From Poa pratensis (lineage: Eukaryota > Streptophyta > Magnoliopsida > Poales > Poaceae): a stretch of 64,000 nucleotides of DNA. The notes under the pieces are model-generated. The model did not search any database. It was not told the DNA's origin and worked only from the letters and a program-made list of their open reading frames with translations. The stretch is from positions 120,608,135-120,672,134 of the forward strand of contig CAMZMU010000063.1 of assembly GCA_947311845.1 (NCBI GenBank), given 5' to 3'. Positions within the stretch are counted from its first letter, which is position 1. Each line of letters starts with the position of its first letter. Below, piece by piece: positions 9,629 to 21,290 of the stretch. The position numbers and the translations under genes were made by a program.

Positions 9629-11505
9629 GCCAACTGTCAGGCGGCTTCACACTAACTAGATGCACAATAGGTCGGTTTTGGTCCCATTTACATACAAAAT
9701 ATCAATACATCGTATGGTTATTTATGATTTGAGATAACCTAAAATAATTATCGATCTTTTTTCTCCAGCTGAATACGAGGCTGAACAAGAGTTGCGCGAT
9801 CTGAAGGAATGTACATCCTTGGTCGACACTAACTAGTATATGACATGGAAGCTAGTTACAATTGTTTTGTTTGTCTCACAGTATATCTATTGTGCAATAA
9901 TTGTTTCTTCCTTTTGCACTCTTGTATTATTTCACTAGTTCAATCAAGTTTAATTTATACCAAATGCGAGAAAAAATAAAAAAATCTTTAAAACAAGGTA
10001 CGATCTAGTTTTCATGTATTCATGTCGATACTGATCTTCATCAATTTCTATACCACCAAAAAAAATTAAACAAGTGTGAAAAATTGATAAAGATCAGTAT
10101 CGACATAACTAATGTGTAATTCAAAACCTGTGACTATAATTTATTACAATTACTAATGGAACAAAGAAAAACGATTTGCAGGAACAAGAAGTTCCACCTA
10201 GAAAAATATTGCTTCTGAATTTAACATACTACTTGAAATGTTAATAAACTTGCTAGTCCTGGATATTACCCTATTTTATTCTAGTCCTATGTGTTACTAG
10301 AGGCTTTCACGTGAGGTGTAGAAATTTGCAACATAAAAAAGTATCATATTCTTACGGAAGGAACCTATAAACTTCATCTTGTCACCACCATCGGAGCTTC
10401 GCTACTGCCGCTGCCGCAACTTCGATGCTCCACCTCCCATCGCCCATCGCGCCGCCTCCCCATTTCTCATCGCGACACCATGCCCATCCCCCGCACCGCC
10501 ACCACAAAAATCATTGGGCGCCACCTCCCCTAATCTACCGGTGTCGCCTCCCATGACCATGGCAACTGTCGGTGAGGTCCATGCGCGGCTACTGTTAATC
10601 GTGTGGCTAGTGGTGGTTGTCACAGAGGCCACTGAAAAGAAATAGGATCCCTCACGTCCCCATGTTCCCCCTCACCTAAGTCACCTCTCTCGACATCGAT
10701 TATCGGACCAACTGTTGATGCTGAGACACCGACAATACACCTTTGCGCGCATAACTACTACCGACGAGTAGGCACCGGACACGTTGGGCGCCGAGGAGCT
10801 CATCTAGAATGGGCAATATTTTCTAACGAAGGTCAAGTGGGCACTAATCTCCTTTGCATCTTCTATTATTGCTTCAAGTATTTTTGGCGCTTCTTTGATA
10901 CAATTTTGAAATGCTTTAGCAAATGATAATTACATGATTTCAAAGAAACATCGTATGTCACTAATTTTTTTTTGAAAAGTGACGATGTGAAACAATGCCA
11001 TCTGATGATTGATGCAAATAATATGTGCACATATTAATTTCTATCTTTTCTGTTACTTGCTGTAATTATAATGAGTGAAAGTTTGTGTTATGTAATTTTA
11101 TCTTATCTCTTATCTTGCATATCCACCTAATAGAGACAGGATACATATAGAGGAAATAGTCGGTGAGGTTCAAATAAGAGGCTACTCACTATGCACCGTT
11201 GATTTTTTTTAAATGACACTAGTTCCTGAACTAATCAAGTAATTTCATATACTATTGGTTCAGGTGTGCCTTTTCTCATTTTTTTAAATTTGGCATGTGT
11301 AATATGACAGAGGACCCCACTGGCTAGTAAAGGAGGTGTCCAAAGTAGTAATGTTTAATTATGTACGATAACATCATGAATGTAATGATTTCTTCATGAT
11401 AGCAACTATAGAAAATGGAAATTAACGATGGTGCATTTCTCACGAGTCAATATAGATGATTCTTTGTGGTCAGCAACCTTATGCTCAGCTCGAAAATAAA
11501 TTGTA

Positions 11506-12300
11506 AGATATTATCTTGGACTCGTCTCCAAGCTTCCATGGTCGAGCACCCAATGACATATCCGATTCTCCGGAAAACGTTGTTGTGTCTGATAGTGCGC
11601 TCTCGCGGACATCCTCCTTCACTCCAAGCCATATCATCGGAACTTCAATTGTCGACTGCTCAACTAGATCGATGGCTTGTGAGAACCCAAAGGCGCGTCA
11701 TCCGGTGATGCACGTGTCAACGATAACACCGCTTCATCCAATTGGACCACATGAAATGACGACACCAGATCCCAACGCAAGGTATATACATGTATGTTTG
11801 TTGTCAACTTTTGTATGGAATACAAATATTATTGCATCATTTCCACATGTTTATGTTTATATCGATGAGAGTGAGCAAGTTCGTGAGGATTGTAGCCCAC
11901 ACGAAAATATGATTTTGTTACATATGAGGAATGCTATGAGTTATTGGCAATATGCAAGAGAAGCCGGGCTTGAAAGTAAGGAACATAAGAATAAGGCGAT
12001 GTCGCATGTGTATGCTTGATCTCGGAAAGGTTCTTCAACGTTTTACAAGGACGACGAGGAGCGCAAATGTGCAAAGATGTCGAAGAGGGTTGGCTCTAAG
12101 ACATCGGTTAAGATCAAGCTAAAAGGAAAAAATGTTTTATGAGAAAGTAGAGTTGGAGCACAATCATACTCTAAACCCTAACCCATGTGAGGTGGAGCAC
12201 ATGTGTTTGCACAAGAACAAGGACCCTGTTATTATGGATTATGTTAATGATCTGTAGCATAGTGGAGTCTTCACTAACTCAACCTTGAGTGTGTTGATCA
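11506..12300 (+). pseudogene. FAR1-type DNA-binding gene fragment, copy B
   Basis: Plus-strand frames encode a leader (DSSPSFHGRAPNDISDS), a probable intron around 11783-11865 with donor AAG/GTATAT, then a degenerate form of the FAR1 start (YWQYAREAGLESKEHKNK) and SRKGSSTFYKDDEERKCAKM-like sequence. An EHNHTLNPNPCEVEH-like segment follows in another frame near 12155-12200. Stops and frameshifts separate the parts. It is the mirror copy of 5724-6530 and would pair with it in an RNA read across the palindrome. Confidence 0.65.
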
Positions 12301-13580
12301 TAAACTATTTACTGATGCACCACGAGGTCACCACAATAACTGCTCCCAACACAAGATTGCATTTTCTTGCATAGCAGCGTTTTCTGCATTGAGTTCATCC
12401 AGTATGCTCTTCAGCAGCACCCCTGCAAACTCATATCACTATTTAGCTTCCATAAACTCCATAAAACAGCTGAGCAACATGTAGAAATCACTATTAAGCA
12501 CCACCCCGGTCAAACAACAAGTTGAGAATGGTAAAGAACTGATATCATCAGCCTGACCCCTTCTATTGACTTCTATCGTTAGCCATGAGCCAGAAGAAAA
12601 TATTGATCTGTGGAGATACTGTAAGCTACCATACCGCAGGAATGTAGATATTAACAATCCCTCAAAAAATATCACAAATGTATATATATAGATTTAACAG
12701 ATCAACTGAATATAAGATGTAAACTGTCAGACAGGTATTCTAAACAACTTCAAGCCACATGTTCATAGCTACTTTCTTTAGAATGTGTTTGCTAAAGAGC
12801 TATCGTTGACAATACATGCAATGTCTGCAGATTCAAGAAGGGACCGCTGAATGGCAAAAAATTGCTAATGAAGCAGCAAGAACTATTCTTGGCAGAGAGA
12901 ACGGGAGGAACTGTGAAATAAAAAATCTAAGCACAGGTTCCAAAAATTACCTACCAATATTTGTTGATGGAGCAAATTTGTGTACTGGTGATAGAAAAAA
13001 AATGATATTTTGCTCTGTCAGAAAAGTAGGATCTCCCTTTCAAAAAAAAAAAAAAAAAAGGATCTTGCCACTGTTGGAAACAGACAGTGCGTGCGTCTTA
13101 CATTTCCGCCATGTATGCCACATCCGTTTATGGATGATTTGGTTTCTTCACGTATCAGTTATGATACACCTGGATTGTTTTACTGCGCCATGATATTCAA
13201 CCAAGTATGAAAGCTTCTACAAGAAGCAAGTAGTGAACTTAATCCTTAGGCATTTTTCTTAATAACATGTTTTTGGCAATATTAGGGAAACGAGTAGCAT
13301 ATATGGTGGACTGCTCCTTAAAGATATAAATATGTATTTAGTACCCAGTATGGTATTTAATTTAATGGTTTCTTAGGGAGATACTTAATAACGTGGATTA
13401 TCCCCAAAATACAGAATGTGTAGTATTTTTCTTTATCATTTTGAACTTCACAACAGAAAATTACCATGCGCAATTCCACATATAACGATCCTACCATTTT
13501 TTGTAATGTGTACGAAGTCCTTGCTGCAAAGCACACACACACAATATGTCGAGCAAATGATAACTTCTCCTGAAGCTTGC
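12300..13580. other. degenerate intergenic DNA, no gene recognised
   Basis: Short frames at 12439-12675 (minus) and 12816-13193 (plus) lack known motifs. The latter contains a run of 17 A at about 13042-13058 followed by a GC-balanced stretch encoding RLTFPPCMPHPFMDDLVSSR, which may be a gene scrap. Nothing else is supported. Confidence 0.4.
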
Positions 13581-13586
13581 TTCCTT

Positions 13587-13765
13587 TTGCTGTGAAACCT
13601 GTAGTTTTAGGAGGTGATTTTAGGCAAGTATTGCCTGTTGTTGAAGGAAGCATCAGGGCTGAGATAATTGATTCTTATTTATTAAATTGCTACTGTGGCA
13701 GCATGTTATTGTGCTTCCGCATGCTTGGTCAATTTGCTTAGAGATACGATTTGGTTCTCCAAGGT
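13587..13765 (+). pseudogene. PIF1/Helitron-type helicase remnant
   Basis: A plus-strand frame reads KPVVLGGDFRQVLPVVEGS then RAEIIDSYLLN and, after a slip, WQHVIVLPHAWSICLEIRFG. The GGDFRQ-LPV signature is helicase motif III of PIF1-like helicases, as found in Helitron Rep-Hel proteins and related plant genes, and the WQHV-VL segment follows it in that family. Only this short part remains, with frameshifts, and the Walker A and Rep domains were not seen. It marks an old Helitron or PIF1-like sequence. Confidence 0.6.
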
Positions 13766-15350
13766 GATCATGTTGTATATCCGCAGCTTTTTGGTTATCA
13801 AAAGGAAAAGTACCTTTGCTTTTGATGCGCATAGTTCATCGGTACTATCTTACATGGATCTGTTGGATCCTTCTGCTAATACAAGTTGTGGATTTTGTTG
13901 CAACTGAAAAACTATGCAAATAACAAGTATGCAATAGTGGTAGTTCAGTTCCTAATGTAAGTCCTGTCTTGGTGCATAAGTGTGCTCAATTAAGTTTTTT
14001 TCATTGCAGTCGATTAATTCTTACACAAGGCTGGTTATTTGAGCAGGGTAGATGCTGATGTTTCTATCTCAAGATATGTTGGTCTGCTTTTGGATCAACG
14101 TAAACGGGTAACACACCATACACACATATCGAACTGAATATTATTGTGTCATTGTTGCCATGTAGGAATTAGTACCAGTTTATCAACTTAGAGAACGATT
14201 TTTGTGTACTATAGTGAAGTTCTCTTTCTTAAGCAAAAAAATGATGTACAAAAAGATTGATTATTTTTTCAAGAAATTCAAATGTACATATAGTACGAAA
14301 ATATGTATGCCTATGAACATTGTTCATTTCCAAGTGGTTCTTAACTTAAGCAGCAGGTTTGTTTGGGACCTGTCCTCCTTCCAGTTTGAGTAAACTGATG
14401 GCGCTCTGTTTTTTAATCACTTCCTTTATTGCATGAGTTCATGTGAACCTTGCACTAAAACATGTCTAGATACATGTGGGCCAAAAAAAGGTAGAACATC
14501 TTATATTTTCATACGGAGGGAGTAGTTGACACTGCTATTTCAACAACATTTTCGAGTTGCTTTAAGTGGTCAGATTTTCTTCTCAACCAGTGTATTGTCG
14601 TTTCTTGAATTTCGTCATCCTGTGACAATTTTTATGGTCTTATACTCTATTTAATAATCTCAGAATGACAAGTTTGTGGAGTTAAAACAGATGGCAGCCG
14701 GTCGTGGAAGCAAAAAAGTTAAGCGGAGAGCTGGGGTCTACACAAGAGTTTAGATCTTATAACAACATCTCTGAGAAGTATATCAAAGGCTTAGAGCCTG
14801 TATATGAAGATTGTCTGTCGACAAAGAAGCTGGGGGTATTTAGAAATTCCCAACAAGAGCTGACCAGAGTATTGAACCATAGATGGCAAGTGTTGAACCG
14901 TAAATGACGAGTGCTAAACGAGAAGTTAGTAACATGCTGTCATTTCAAGCCTAGCAATTATCTGTGATGTATATGGTTAACAGATAGCTAAACAAGAGGT
15001 TCCTTGCTCTTTTATTGGGGCTACTACCATACTCTACTTGCAGTCTTACAGATCAAGCAGTCTGTCAACAAATTATATGATGTTTTATTGATCCATAATA
15101 TTATTTACCAGTGTGCTGCTACAGAATTTTTGTAAGCATCAACATCATTAGTTACAACAAAACTGAACTGTACGAATTTAACAGCATTTTATACATGTGT
15201 ACCTAGCCCTTGATCAGTCAAAAGTGTCAGAATACATAACAGACATATAATACAATATGAAATAGACAGATTAGACGTCTCTTGACACCATAACAAATCA
15301 AACTGGTTCCGGCAGGGTAGAACCTGACAAAGCATGACTAATTCACAAGG
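13766..15350. other. no intact gene; AT-rich degenerate DNA
   Basis: The only structured item is a Stowaway remnant ending at 14522. The frame at 14704-14907 has no recognised motif. The final few hundred bases precede the 3' end of the DUF6598 gene and probably include its 3' UTR. Confidence 0.45.
14450..14522. mobile_element. truncated Stowaway MITE
   Basis: The right end reads CATACGGAGGGAG followed by TA at 14523-14524, with typical internal ACATGTCTAGATACATGT. The matching left terminus is missing. Confidence 0.7.
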
Positions 15351-15358
15351 AACTTAAC

Positions 15359-17225
15359 TCAAAAATAAACAATCGACCAAGTGACCTTCAGTAGTATCCT
15401 ATAGTCACCACATGTGATTTCCTTTTCATCATAACCGCTGCGCCTTGGAGTAAACTCAACAGTGCGGACAGAAAACTCGTCACCACCTAGGGCAGCAGCC
15501 ACAGTCAACCGCAGCAGTTCGTCCAGTGAGACCCCTACTACGCTGCGTGACATCTGTACAACTCCTTTGTCGCCAGCAATAAGTATGCCGTTAGCTTCAG
15601 TATCATGTAGCATAATGTCGCATGGAACGTTTGTAGTGCAAACATAGATTTTCCCATGGAAATCAGCAGGTCCACCAAGGATCCTGATCTCAACATCCCC
15701 CTCCACCGCCTTTCTAATAAATATGTAGCTTAGATCCAATATGCTGTGCATGCTGACAAGTGTTTCCGTTTCAACCTCATGTATTGGTCGATATGCTAGT
15801 CTCATGATAGCATCCACCTCCACCAGGCCTTTGCTGAGTCTTTCATCCTTGACCTTCCTTCCCTGCACATCCTTGACCTTTAGATCAATTTCAAAGAATA
15901 TCGCATCGCATACCATGAATCCTCTCTTTGGGCCAGTCAAAATCAATGAATCATCCTGCAAACAGAAGTTTTTGAGGTTTATCTCTGAACAATCCTTCAT
16001 GGGGTTTGTGTTCCTAACTTCCTATTTGAGTGACATGATAAATTGCAGCTGCATTTCATGATCTCGTATTATGTACTCCTTTTCTAACTGTTGCAGAGTT
16101 TTTTCAAGCGAAAAGGGGGGCCACCCCCGGCATTATTTTCATTAAACAAAACCAAATCATCCCAAACAGCAAACGAAAGGTAGCCAAAAGAAAAAGAAAA
16201 CGCCGCAAGGCGAAAGCATGTATACAGATAACCCAAAAAGACTGTTGCAGAGTTTGTAGTACAGCAGGACTGAAGAATTGTGGAAGAGTGGCTACATCAA
16301 AGGCCTACTAAGATAATTCGCCACAAAGTAAATAACTGAAGTAACGGTTCCACTGATATATGAAACCAGATTAGTTATTAATACAGTACACACAAGCAAA
16401 ATTAGGTGTATGGATACATAACATTTAGAACCAATCATTCATACAACGGAGGACGTTCCTGAATGATTTCCCTATACATAATATACAAGGGTACAGTAAA
16501 ATGTGGATTGTACTACATTTGATGCCATTAACACGAGAAAATTCTCCATTATGAATTTGCAGTTTTTGTATGAATTATCCTACCGTGTCGATCAGATGAC
16601 TAATATATGAGAAGGTACCAGTGCAAATTATACTGCTGACATGTTAGTCCCTAGAGGTGCATTGAACATTGTATGAGGCAAATGATAGTAATACCTTTGA
16701 GCTGATGAGCTGGCAATTGTCCTTGCCACGCTGGAACATATAGATGCTTTTGTGATCAAGACTGTCCCTGGCTATGATCGTACCATAGACATTGAGTGGG
16801 TAGCCATAGTCAGAGGACACGATCTTGACCGAGACAACATTCGCCGAGTTAGCCAGCACGAACCCTTCTCCGAAGACTCTGTCTGTATATCGCATTGGGC
16901 CGACAGGTGCTGTCAAATTAGAGGGAAGATCGTTTCCGAAGTGAGGAAAAGATGGAAAATATCATTGGAACAAACAGGAGGTGCAGAGTAACCAAGACAA
17001 GGATCGACATGGAAATTAGTGGGGAGTTGGAACATACTTACATTCCTGGTCGAGGTCCAGCTTGGGGCGATAGAAGTAACGGGTGTAGATGTATTTCCTC
17101 TGCTTGGGGTCGTACTCGCTATATCTGGGGTCCAGAGGATTCACCCCCTTCTCGTCTTCCTCCTCCTCCCCTGTCTCCCTCTCTGTTGCGACGACCTCCA
17201 TGGAAGAGGAATCGCCTCCGGCCAT
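15359..17225 (-). CDS. DUF6598 domain protein, intact three-exon gene
   Basis: Exons 17225-17042, 16909-16695 and 15955-15359 join at consensus GT-AG sites with matching phases (1, then 0) and give 996 nt, 331 residues. The N-terminus is acidic (TGEEEEDEKG near residues 20-30). The central and C-terminal parts carry the features I associate with grass DUF6598 proteins: VYGTIIARDSLD, YMFQRGKDNCQLI, SLILTGPKRGF, FEIDLKVKD, VKDERLSKG and a final LLKVTWSIVYF. The start at 17225 follows a pyrimidine-rich leader and is the first ATG in the exon. Function is unknown; the family is expanded in cereals and often linked to rRNA N-glycosidase-like neighbours in annotation, but no catalytic domain is visible here. 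A LINE tail sits in intron 2. Confidence 0.85.
16102..16240 (-). mobile_element. LINE 3'-end insertion in intron 2 of the DUF6598 gene
   Basis: The insert is 139 bp flanked by the 15-bp direct repeat ACTGTTGCAGAGTTT at 16087-16101 and 16241-16255. On the minus strand it ends with GTTTAATGAAAATAATGCCG, a GGGGGTGGCCCCCC hairpin and a short A-rich tail, the typical 3' UTR of grass L1-type LINEs, so it is a severely 5'-truncated copy. It has the same orientation as the host gene. Confidence 0.85.
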
Positions 17226-17770
17226 GGAAAGTTAGGGTATGAGATCGATCATAGCCGAACGAGCTGCTGCTCAGGTTGGGCCGGCCCGCTTCTAGTGTTT
17301 CTCGTGGGCGGCAAAGTCGGAAAAAAAAACGAAACCTCCAAAGCACGGATTAGAGGGGTGGAAACGTAAAACGGCCTTCCGCTTTCGCTGCGAACAGCGG
17401 CGGCGCAGGCATGGCCGCCCACAATGCCGTCCCTGACGAGTTCAGGAGGTGGTGGGACCGTCGACGAAGGGGATGAGGAGGAGAGGAGATGCTGGTGGGG
17501 TGCAGGGCGAGAGAGACGATAACACGACGGCGGCTGCCCACGCGCGCCCTTCATTGCGATGGTAATTTCGACAGACTAGCATCCTTAATTTGACAGCAGC
17601 ATTTATTTAAATTATCCACAAGAAACCATCTCCTGCGTGTCGCACGATTCAGCTTCATAGATTGGGACATTTTTGGGGGTTCAGTCAATCAGTCATCATC
17701 CAGCTAGGCACGAAGAGTACAGTCAGCACTCAGCACGGTTTCCGGGTCTTATAAAAAAAATTCAGTCCAG
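17226..17770. promoter_or_regulatory. upstream region of the DUF6598 gene
   Basis: About 300 bp of GC-rich DNA precede the start codon, followed by AT-rich DNA from 17570. No convincing TATA box was placed. A plus-strand ATG at 17411 opens a short frame (AAHNAVPDEFRRWWDRR) that ends quickly and could be a scrap of another gene. Confidence 0.35.
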
Positions 17771-18879
17771 GAGCAGAGCATGTGGTGATGCATTATATAT
17801 TCAAGTGTTCTTGCAATCACTGCACATCAGATGGTATTTGATTCATAAATCGTATACGAATTCGCGCTTGTTGCATTGTACATGTACACACTATTATTGT
17901 CTTTCCATAAAGTTTTCCATCAATTGAGGATTTATATGTGAGACTGATTGGATACTTCCGAATGTTGTTGCAACTGGACTGCTGATAAAATACAGAGGAG
18001 GAAATTTCCGAGGATGGGTATGTTCAGATTCGAGGTGGGCTGCTCGGGAGGAAGAGGAAAGCAATCGCGGAACGCGGTAAATCGTGGAACAATGGAGTCC
18101 AGGGTGAAAAAGGGCATGGTATAAAGACATATTGATTACCCCTTGTGGAAATTCATGCGAGTAGTTTTTTTTAAGGAAGAAAATCATACTTATTATAGAA
18201 CACACCAGTGATGTCTTCTGATGCAGTTTCATAATGAGTAGAATGCATGATTTAATTAATAGATGAGATTCACAAAAATCATTTGTAGCTCCCGAGTTCC
18301 AGTGATCCCGCTTTTTAAAAAATTCGAAAAGATCTAGTTCTCCAAAACTTCTGAAAAAAACATACAAATATATATACATGCTAGTATGTACGACCAAATT
18401 TGCATCGAAATATTTTATTTCTATGCGGCCTGCATAAAAAAGACAAATGTTGGAAGAAGAAGAAAAAGTTATTTCGGCCTTTTAGAGTCACGATTTTGTG
18501 ATTTTTGTGTATCCCACATTAGAACATACTATTATCTAGCAAAACTCTACAGATATGTAGATAACATGTGTATGTATAGACATAATTTTTTGTTAGAATT
18601 TTCTGAAACTTCAAATATGTATTGCATTTTGAGTGATCTGTAAATGGAATTACCAAATGCAGGCGAGTACTCTTGTGATAATAACTAGCTCAGATTGGAG
18701 GTGGGCTGCAAGGAAGGAAGAGGAAAGCAATCGCGACACCTAGAACACTACAGACGACAATAGGAACTGAGATGCAAGACAAGAAGTTCACGGTATAAAA
18801 ATGATCATCACTAGTTCTTAGTACTCGCATATTACGAAATGTACACCTCACCATTACTTATTCTGTATTGATGCAGGTG

Positions 18880-19056
18880 AGTATCTGAGATCTGAGAATG
18901 AGATGTTGAGGCTAGTGCGCAGGATGAAATAAGATCTTGAGGCTGAAGAGATTTGGAGACTCAAACTTGAGTTGCATTTGAAGAATAAGGAGATCAAGTC
19001 CCCGACGGAGCAGAATGAAGAGTTGAGAGCTGAGAATGAGCACTATGCGAAGACCG
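18880..19056 (+). pseudogene. coiled-coil exon, copy 1
   Basis: After an acceptor-like TTGATGCAG the frame encodes SENEMLRLVRRMK, a stop, then EEIWRLKLELHLKNKEIK and NEELRAENEHYAKT, followed by a GTAAGC donor. The heptad-like spacing of Leu/Glu/Lys residues indicates a coiled coil. The in-frame stop marks this copy as broken; the homologous exon at 31000-31184 lacks this stop but has other changes. The parent family was not recognised. Confidence 0.45.
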
Positions 19057-19070
19057 TAAGCTTTACATGC

Positions 19071-19282
19071 AATTCTACTCGTATTGTCATGCCTCTGGAT
19101 TATTTACTTCTTAGGGAAATTTGCAAACTATGCTTGGATAAATAATGTTATTGCCCTGGGCAAACAATAGATGTTCAATTCTACTCGTATTGTTATGCCT
19201 CTGGATTATTTACTTCATAGGGAAATTCGCAAACTATGATTGGATAAATAATGCTATTGCCTTGAGCAAACAATAGATGTTC
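19071..19282 (+). repeat. 106-bp tandem duplication
   Basis: AATTCTACTCGTATTGT starts at 19071 and again at 19177. The two 106-bp units (CCTCTGGATTATTTACTTC, then GGGAAAT, then CAAACAATAGATGTTC) follow head to tail. Copy 2 of the larger duplication (near 31199) has a single shorter version. Confidence 0.9.
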
Positions 19283-19331
19283 TGTGCACTAACTTTCAAT
19301 TTCAAACAATGGTCAATAATGAATTGCCGGC

Positions 19332-19620
19332 CGGGCGCCGAAAGGCAACTAACATAGCTGATTTCCTTGTTCAGCAGTGTGTGTCGTGGTCGGCGGGTGA
19401 GCGGCACCTTGCCGGGCAGCGGTGTGGTGGCGTCCCCATCGCGGTGAGCGTCTGCCGGCATCCGCACTGCCCGGCCGTGCTAGAGTTGCCCGTGCCTAGG
19501 GGCTGTGCCGCGCCACAGTTACGCCGACTTCGGCGGCCGTCCTCCAGGGTGGAGGCGGAAGCCGACCACGCGGGAGAGAGCTACTGGTGGGTAGTCCGCA
19601 AGGTAGGTCGTGATTGTTCC
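19332..19620 (+). pseudogene. GC-rich gene fragment (unrecognised)
   Basis: A sharply GC-rich block with an open plus-strand frame (LVQQCVSWSAGERHLAGQRC, later VEAEADHAGESYWWVVRK) ends at an AAG/GTAGGT donor-like site near 19604, then returns to AT-rich DNA. Composition and the donor suggest a captured exon. No domain was recognised, and its left edge coincides with the end of the dispersed duplication. Confidence 0.35.
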
Positions 19621-19825
19621 TTACTTTTCTCTTCAGATTTTTTTGTTAAAACCATACTGCTTTCAGGTAGATTTGTAGTCTGTTATTCTGCAGACTCTGC
19701 TTCTCAATTTTAAGATAAATTAGCTGATTTAGAATTTGGTTTACAACGACCTGAGAAGCTCCTTTACCATGGTGCTGGTTAACAGTGTGTCACAGCGTCA
19801 AAGATTCAAACAGGTTTAATCAAAA

Positions 19826-19865
19826 CTAGCTGAATGCCCGTGCGTTGCTACGGGTAACAAAACAC
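19826..19865 (-). mobile_element. Helitron 3' terminus (element extends to the right)
   Basis: Read on the minus strand, the sequence is a hairpin CCCGTAGCAACGCACGGG, then CATTCAG, then CTAG, followed by host T. This matches the Helitron 3' end: a GC hairpin 5-12 nt before CTRR, inserted between A and T. A mutated second copy of the same motif lies near 19997-20020. Because the 3' end is at 19826 on the minus strand, the body should extend to higher coordinates, through the gene fragments at 20.2-23.7 kb. The 5' TC end was not found. Confidence 0.7.
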
Positions 19866-20019
19866 AAAACTGTGCCTTGATGTTCATTGTCTTAAACAAA
19901 CAATTTGCTTGTGGAAGAAATCATGAGGTGGTAGGATGCAAGGAGCAGCAAATTGCAGTTTGTGTTAAGAGATTAAGGGTTATTTTCATGTATAGCTAAT
20001 TGCCCGTGTGTTACTACGT

Positions 20020-21290
20020 GATATACATCAACATAGAAGACAATAATGTCATGCACAAAGTGGAGCATGTTTGATTTACATGGGATAGCATGAATCTGTA
20101 TAATTACTAATGTGAAGCAAAAACTGTCACATTCCAAATTGCAGAGCTTTAAAAAAAGATTATGCAGCCTTTTATTATATATAACATCAATATATAAAGG
20201 GTTTGCCGGATCAGTTATTGGACCACATCATAAAAGCAAATCAAGCCAGAGTTCTCGCAAGAGCGAGCTAGCTGATGTGTCGCACTATTCAAACAACGAG
20301 GAGCATGACTAAATGTGGAAGACGATAGAGATGCAACTACTGATCCTGCTAGTTTCCTATTGGCCTCAATTGACTCTATTGATTATGACAGTTTGGACCT
20401 GTAATCGATTAAAAATAAAATAAAATACTTATGCCTAGATTTAAGTTAAAATGTCATGTAATTCTTTAAAAGGAAAATGAATGCCGAACGCAATTAAATA
20501 TGTAAATATGGCACCAAAGACATTAGGTACTTTAAAAAATGTAATATTAAAGTGCTTAGAGGATTGTGCCTCGTTGTTCAAGATACAATCATGATTTTAT
20601 CATTTCTTTCCAATCATCTCTTCCTCTTTCACACCGGTCTCTCAACTTCACTTGTACCATTATGCTGCGATTGTGCCTCGTAGTCAACCTACTCCAACAA
20701 GGGCGCCATTGAACTTTGTAGTCACTCACCGTTATTTTTCTAACTCTAGCAAATAGTCGTAATCTGCAACTTTGGACAGATTGTAGGGTTGCAGCAATCT
20801 TTCGTCCCACTTTCAACAATACTAATCATGGTGGTTTCTATTCCCGCCTCACAGTTTTGATACAGTAGCATATGTTCAAAATAATTTTGCAAAGGTTTAT
20901 TAGCCACAAAGGAGGCTATATTTACATCTCATTTCATTATTTTAAGCATAGCATGAGATCGGAGAGAACTTGTAAGAGACCTCGTAAGCCAAGGAGCAAC
21001 AAATAGATGTATTTAACACATCAATACATAATTCACTTTATAGTGCAGAGACAAAGTTTGTCTCTCCTTATTCTTCGTCAATAGCAAAGAAAATATACAA
21101 AAAGCAAATATGGTGTACAGACAATAAAATCAAAATAAAACAAAGACCTGATTTACTAAAGTACAAACTTCCTTAGACTTGTATGATTTCATTGTGCTAT
21201 GCACATTGCCGCGTGGTGATTTGCGTCATACAAATTTAACTATCGCACGATGTTGGCACAAACCAAAAGTTATGGTCACTTGCCTGAACC
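20020..21290. other. AT-rich region, no gene recognised (probable Helitron interior)
   Basis: Short open frames at 20112-20312 (plus) and 20589-20819 (minus) show no family signature. The frame near 20200-20310 encodes a Ser/Lys-rich tail (HHKSKSSQSSRKSELADVSH) that could be the end of a captured exon. Confidence 0.35.

Larger units (their letters stand above)
9147..12300 (+). repeat. giant palindrome, right arm
   Basis: Counterpart of 5724-9136 in opposite orientation, separated by only 10 nt (9137-9146). It lacks the Stowaway MITE present in the left arm. Homology fades after GTGTTGATCA near 12293. Arms differ by many substitutions and small indels, so the duplication is not recent. No clear TIR plus TSD could be set at the outer ends, so assignment to MULE, foldback element or simple inverted duplication stays open. 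Confidence 0.85.
17771..19331 (+). repeat. dispersed duplication, copy 1 (partner 30259-31319)
   Basis: The two segments run collinear from AGAGCATGTGGT to CAATGGTCAATAATGAATT, where homology stops sharply. Copy 1 has about 335 extra bases near 18270-18607, absent from copy 2, and an internal tandem duplication. Both include AGCAATCGCG/AGCAATCACA blocks next to GGAGGAAGAGGAAAG and a coiled-coil exon, so the unit is probably part of a gene, possibly with introns. Confidence 0.85.

Noticed and set aside
13357..13653. 98-codon minus-strand frame over the helicase remnant
   Set aside because: The plus strand carries the PIF1 motif GGDFRQ; the minus frame is a shadow.
17249..17554. 101-codon minus-strand frame upstream of the DUF6598 gene
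   Set aside because: Pro/Ser/Arg-rich with overlapping alternative frames and no homology signal; it lies in the gene's 5' region and is probably chance.
19997..20025. A second Helitron 3' end just inside the first
   Set aside because: The hairpin is imperfect and the end reads CTAT instead of CTRR; more likely a mutated internal copy of the terminal motif.
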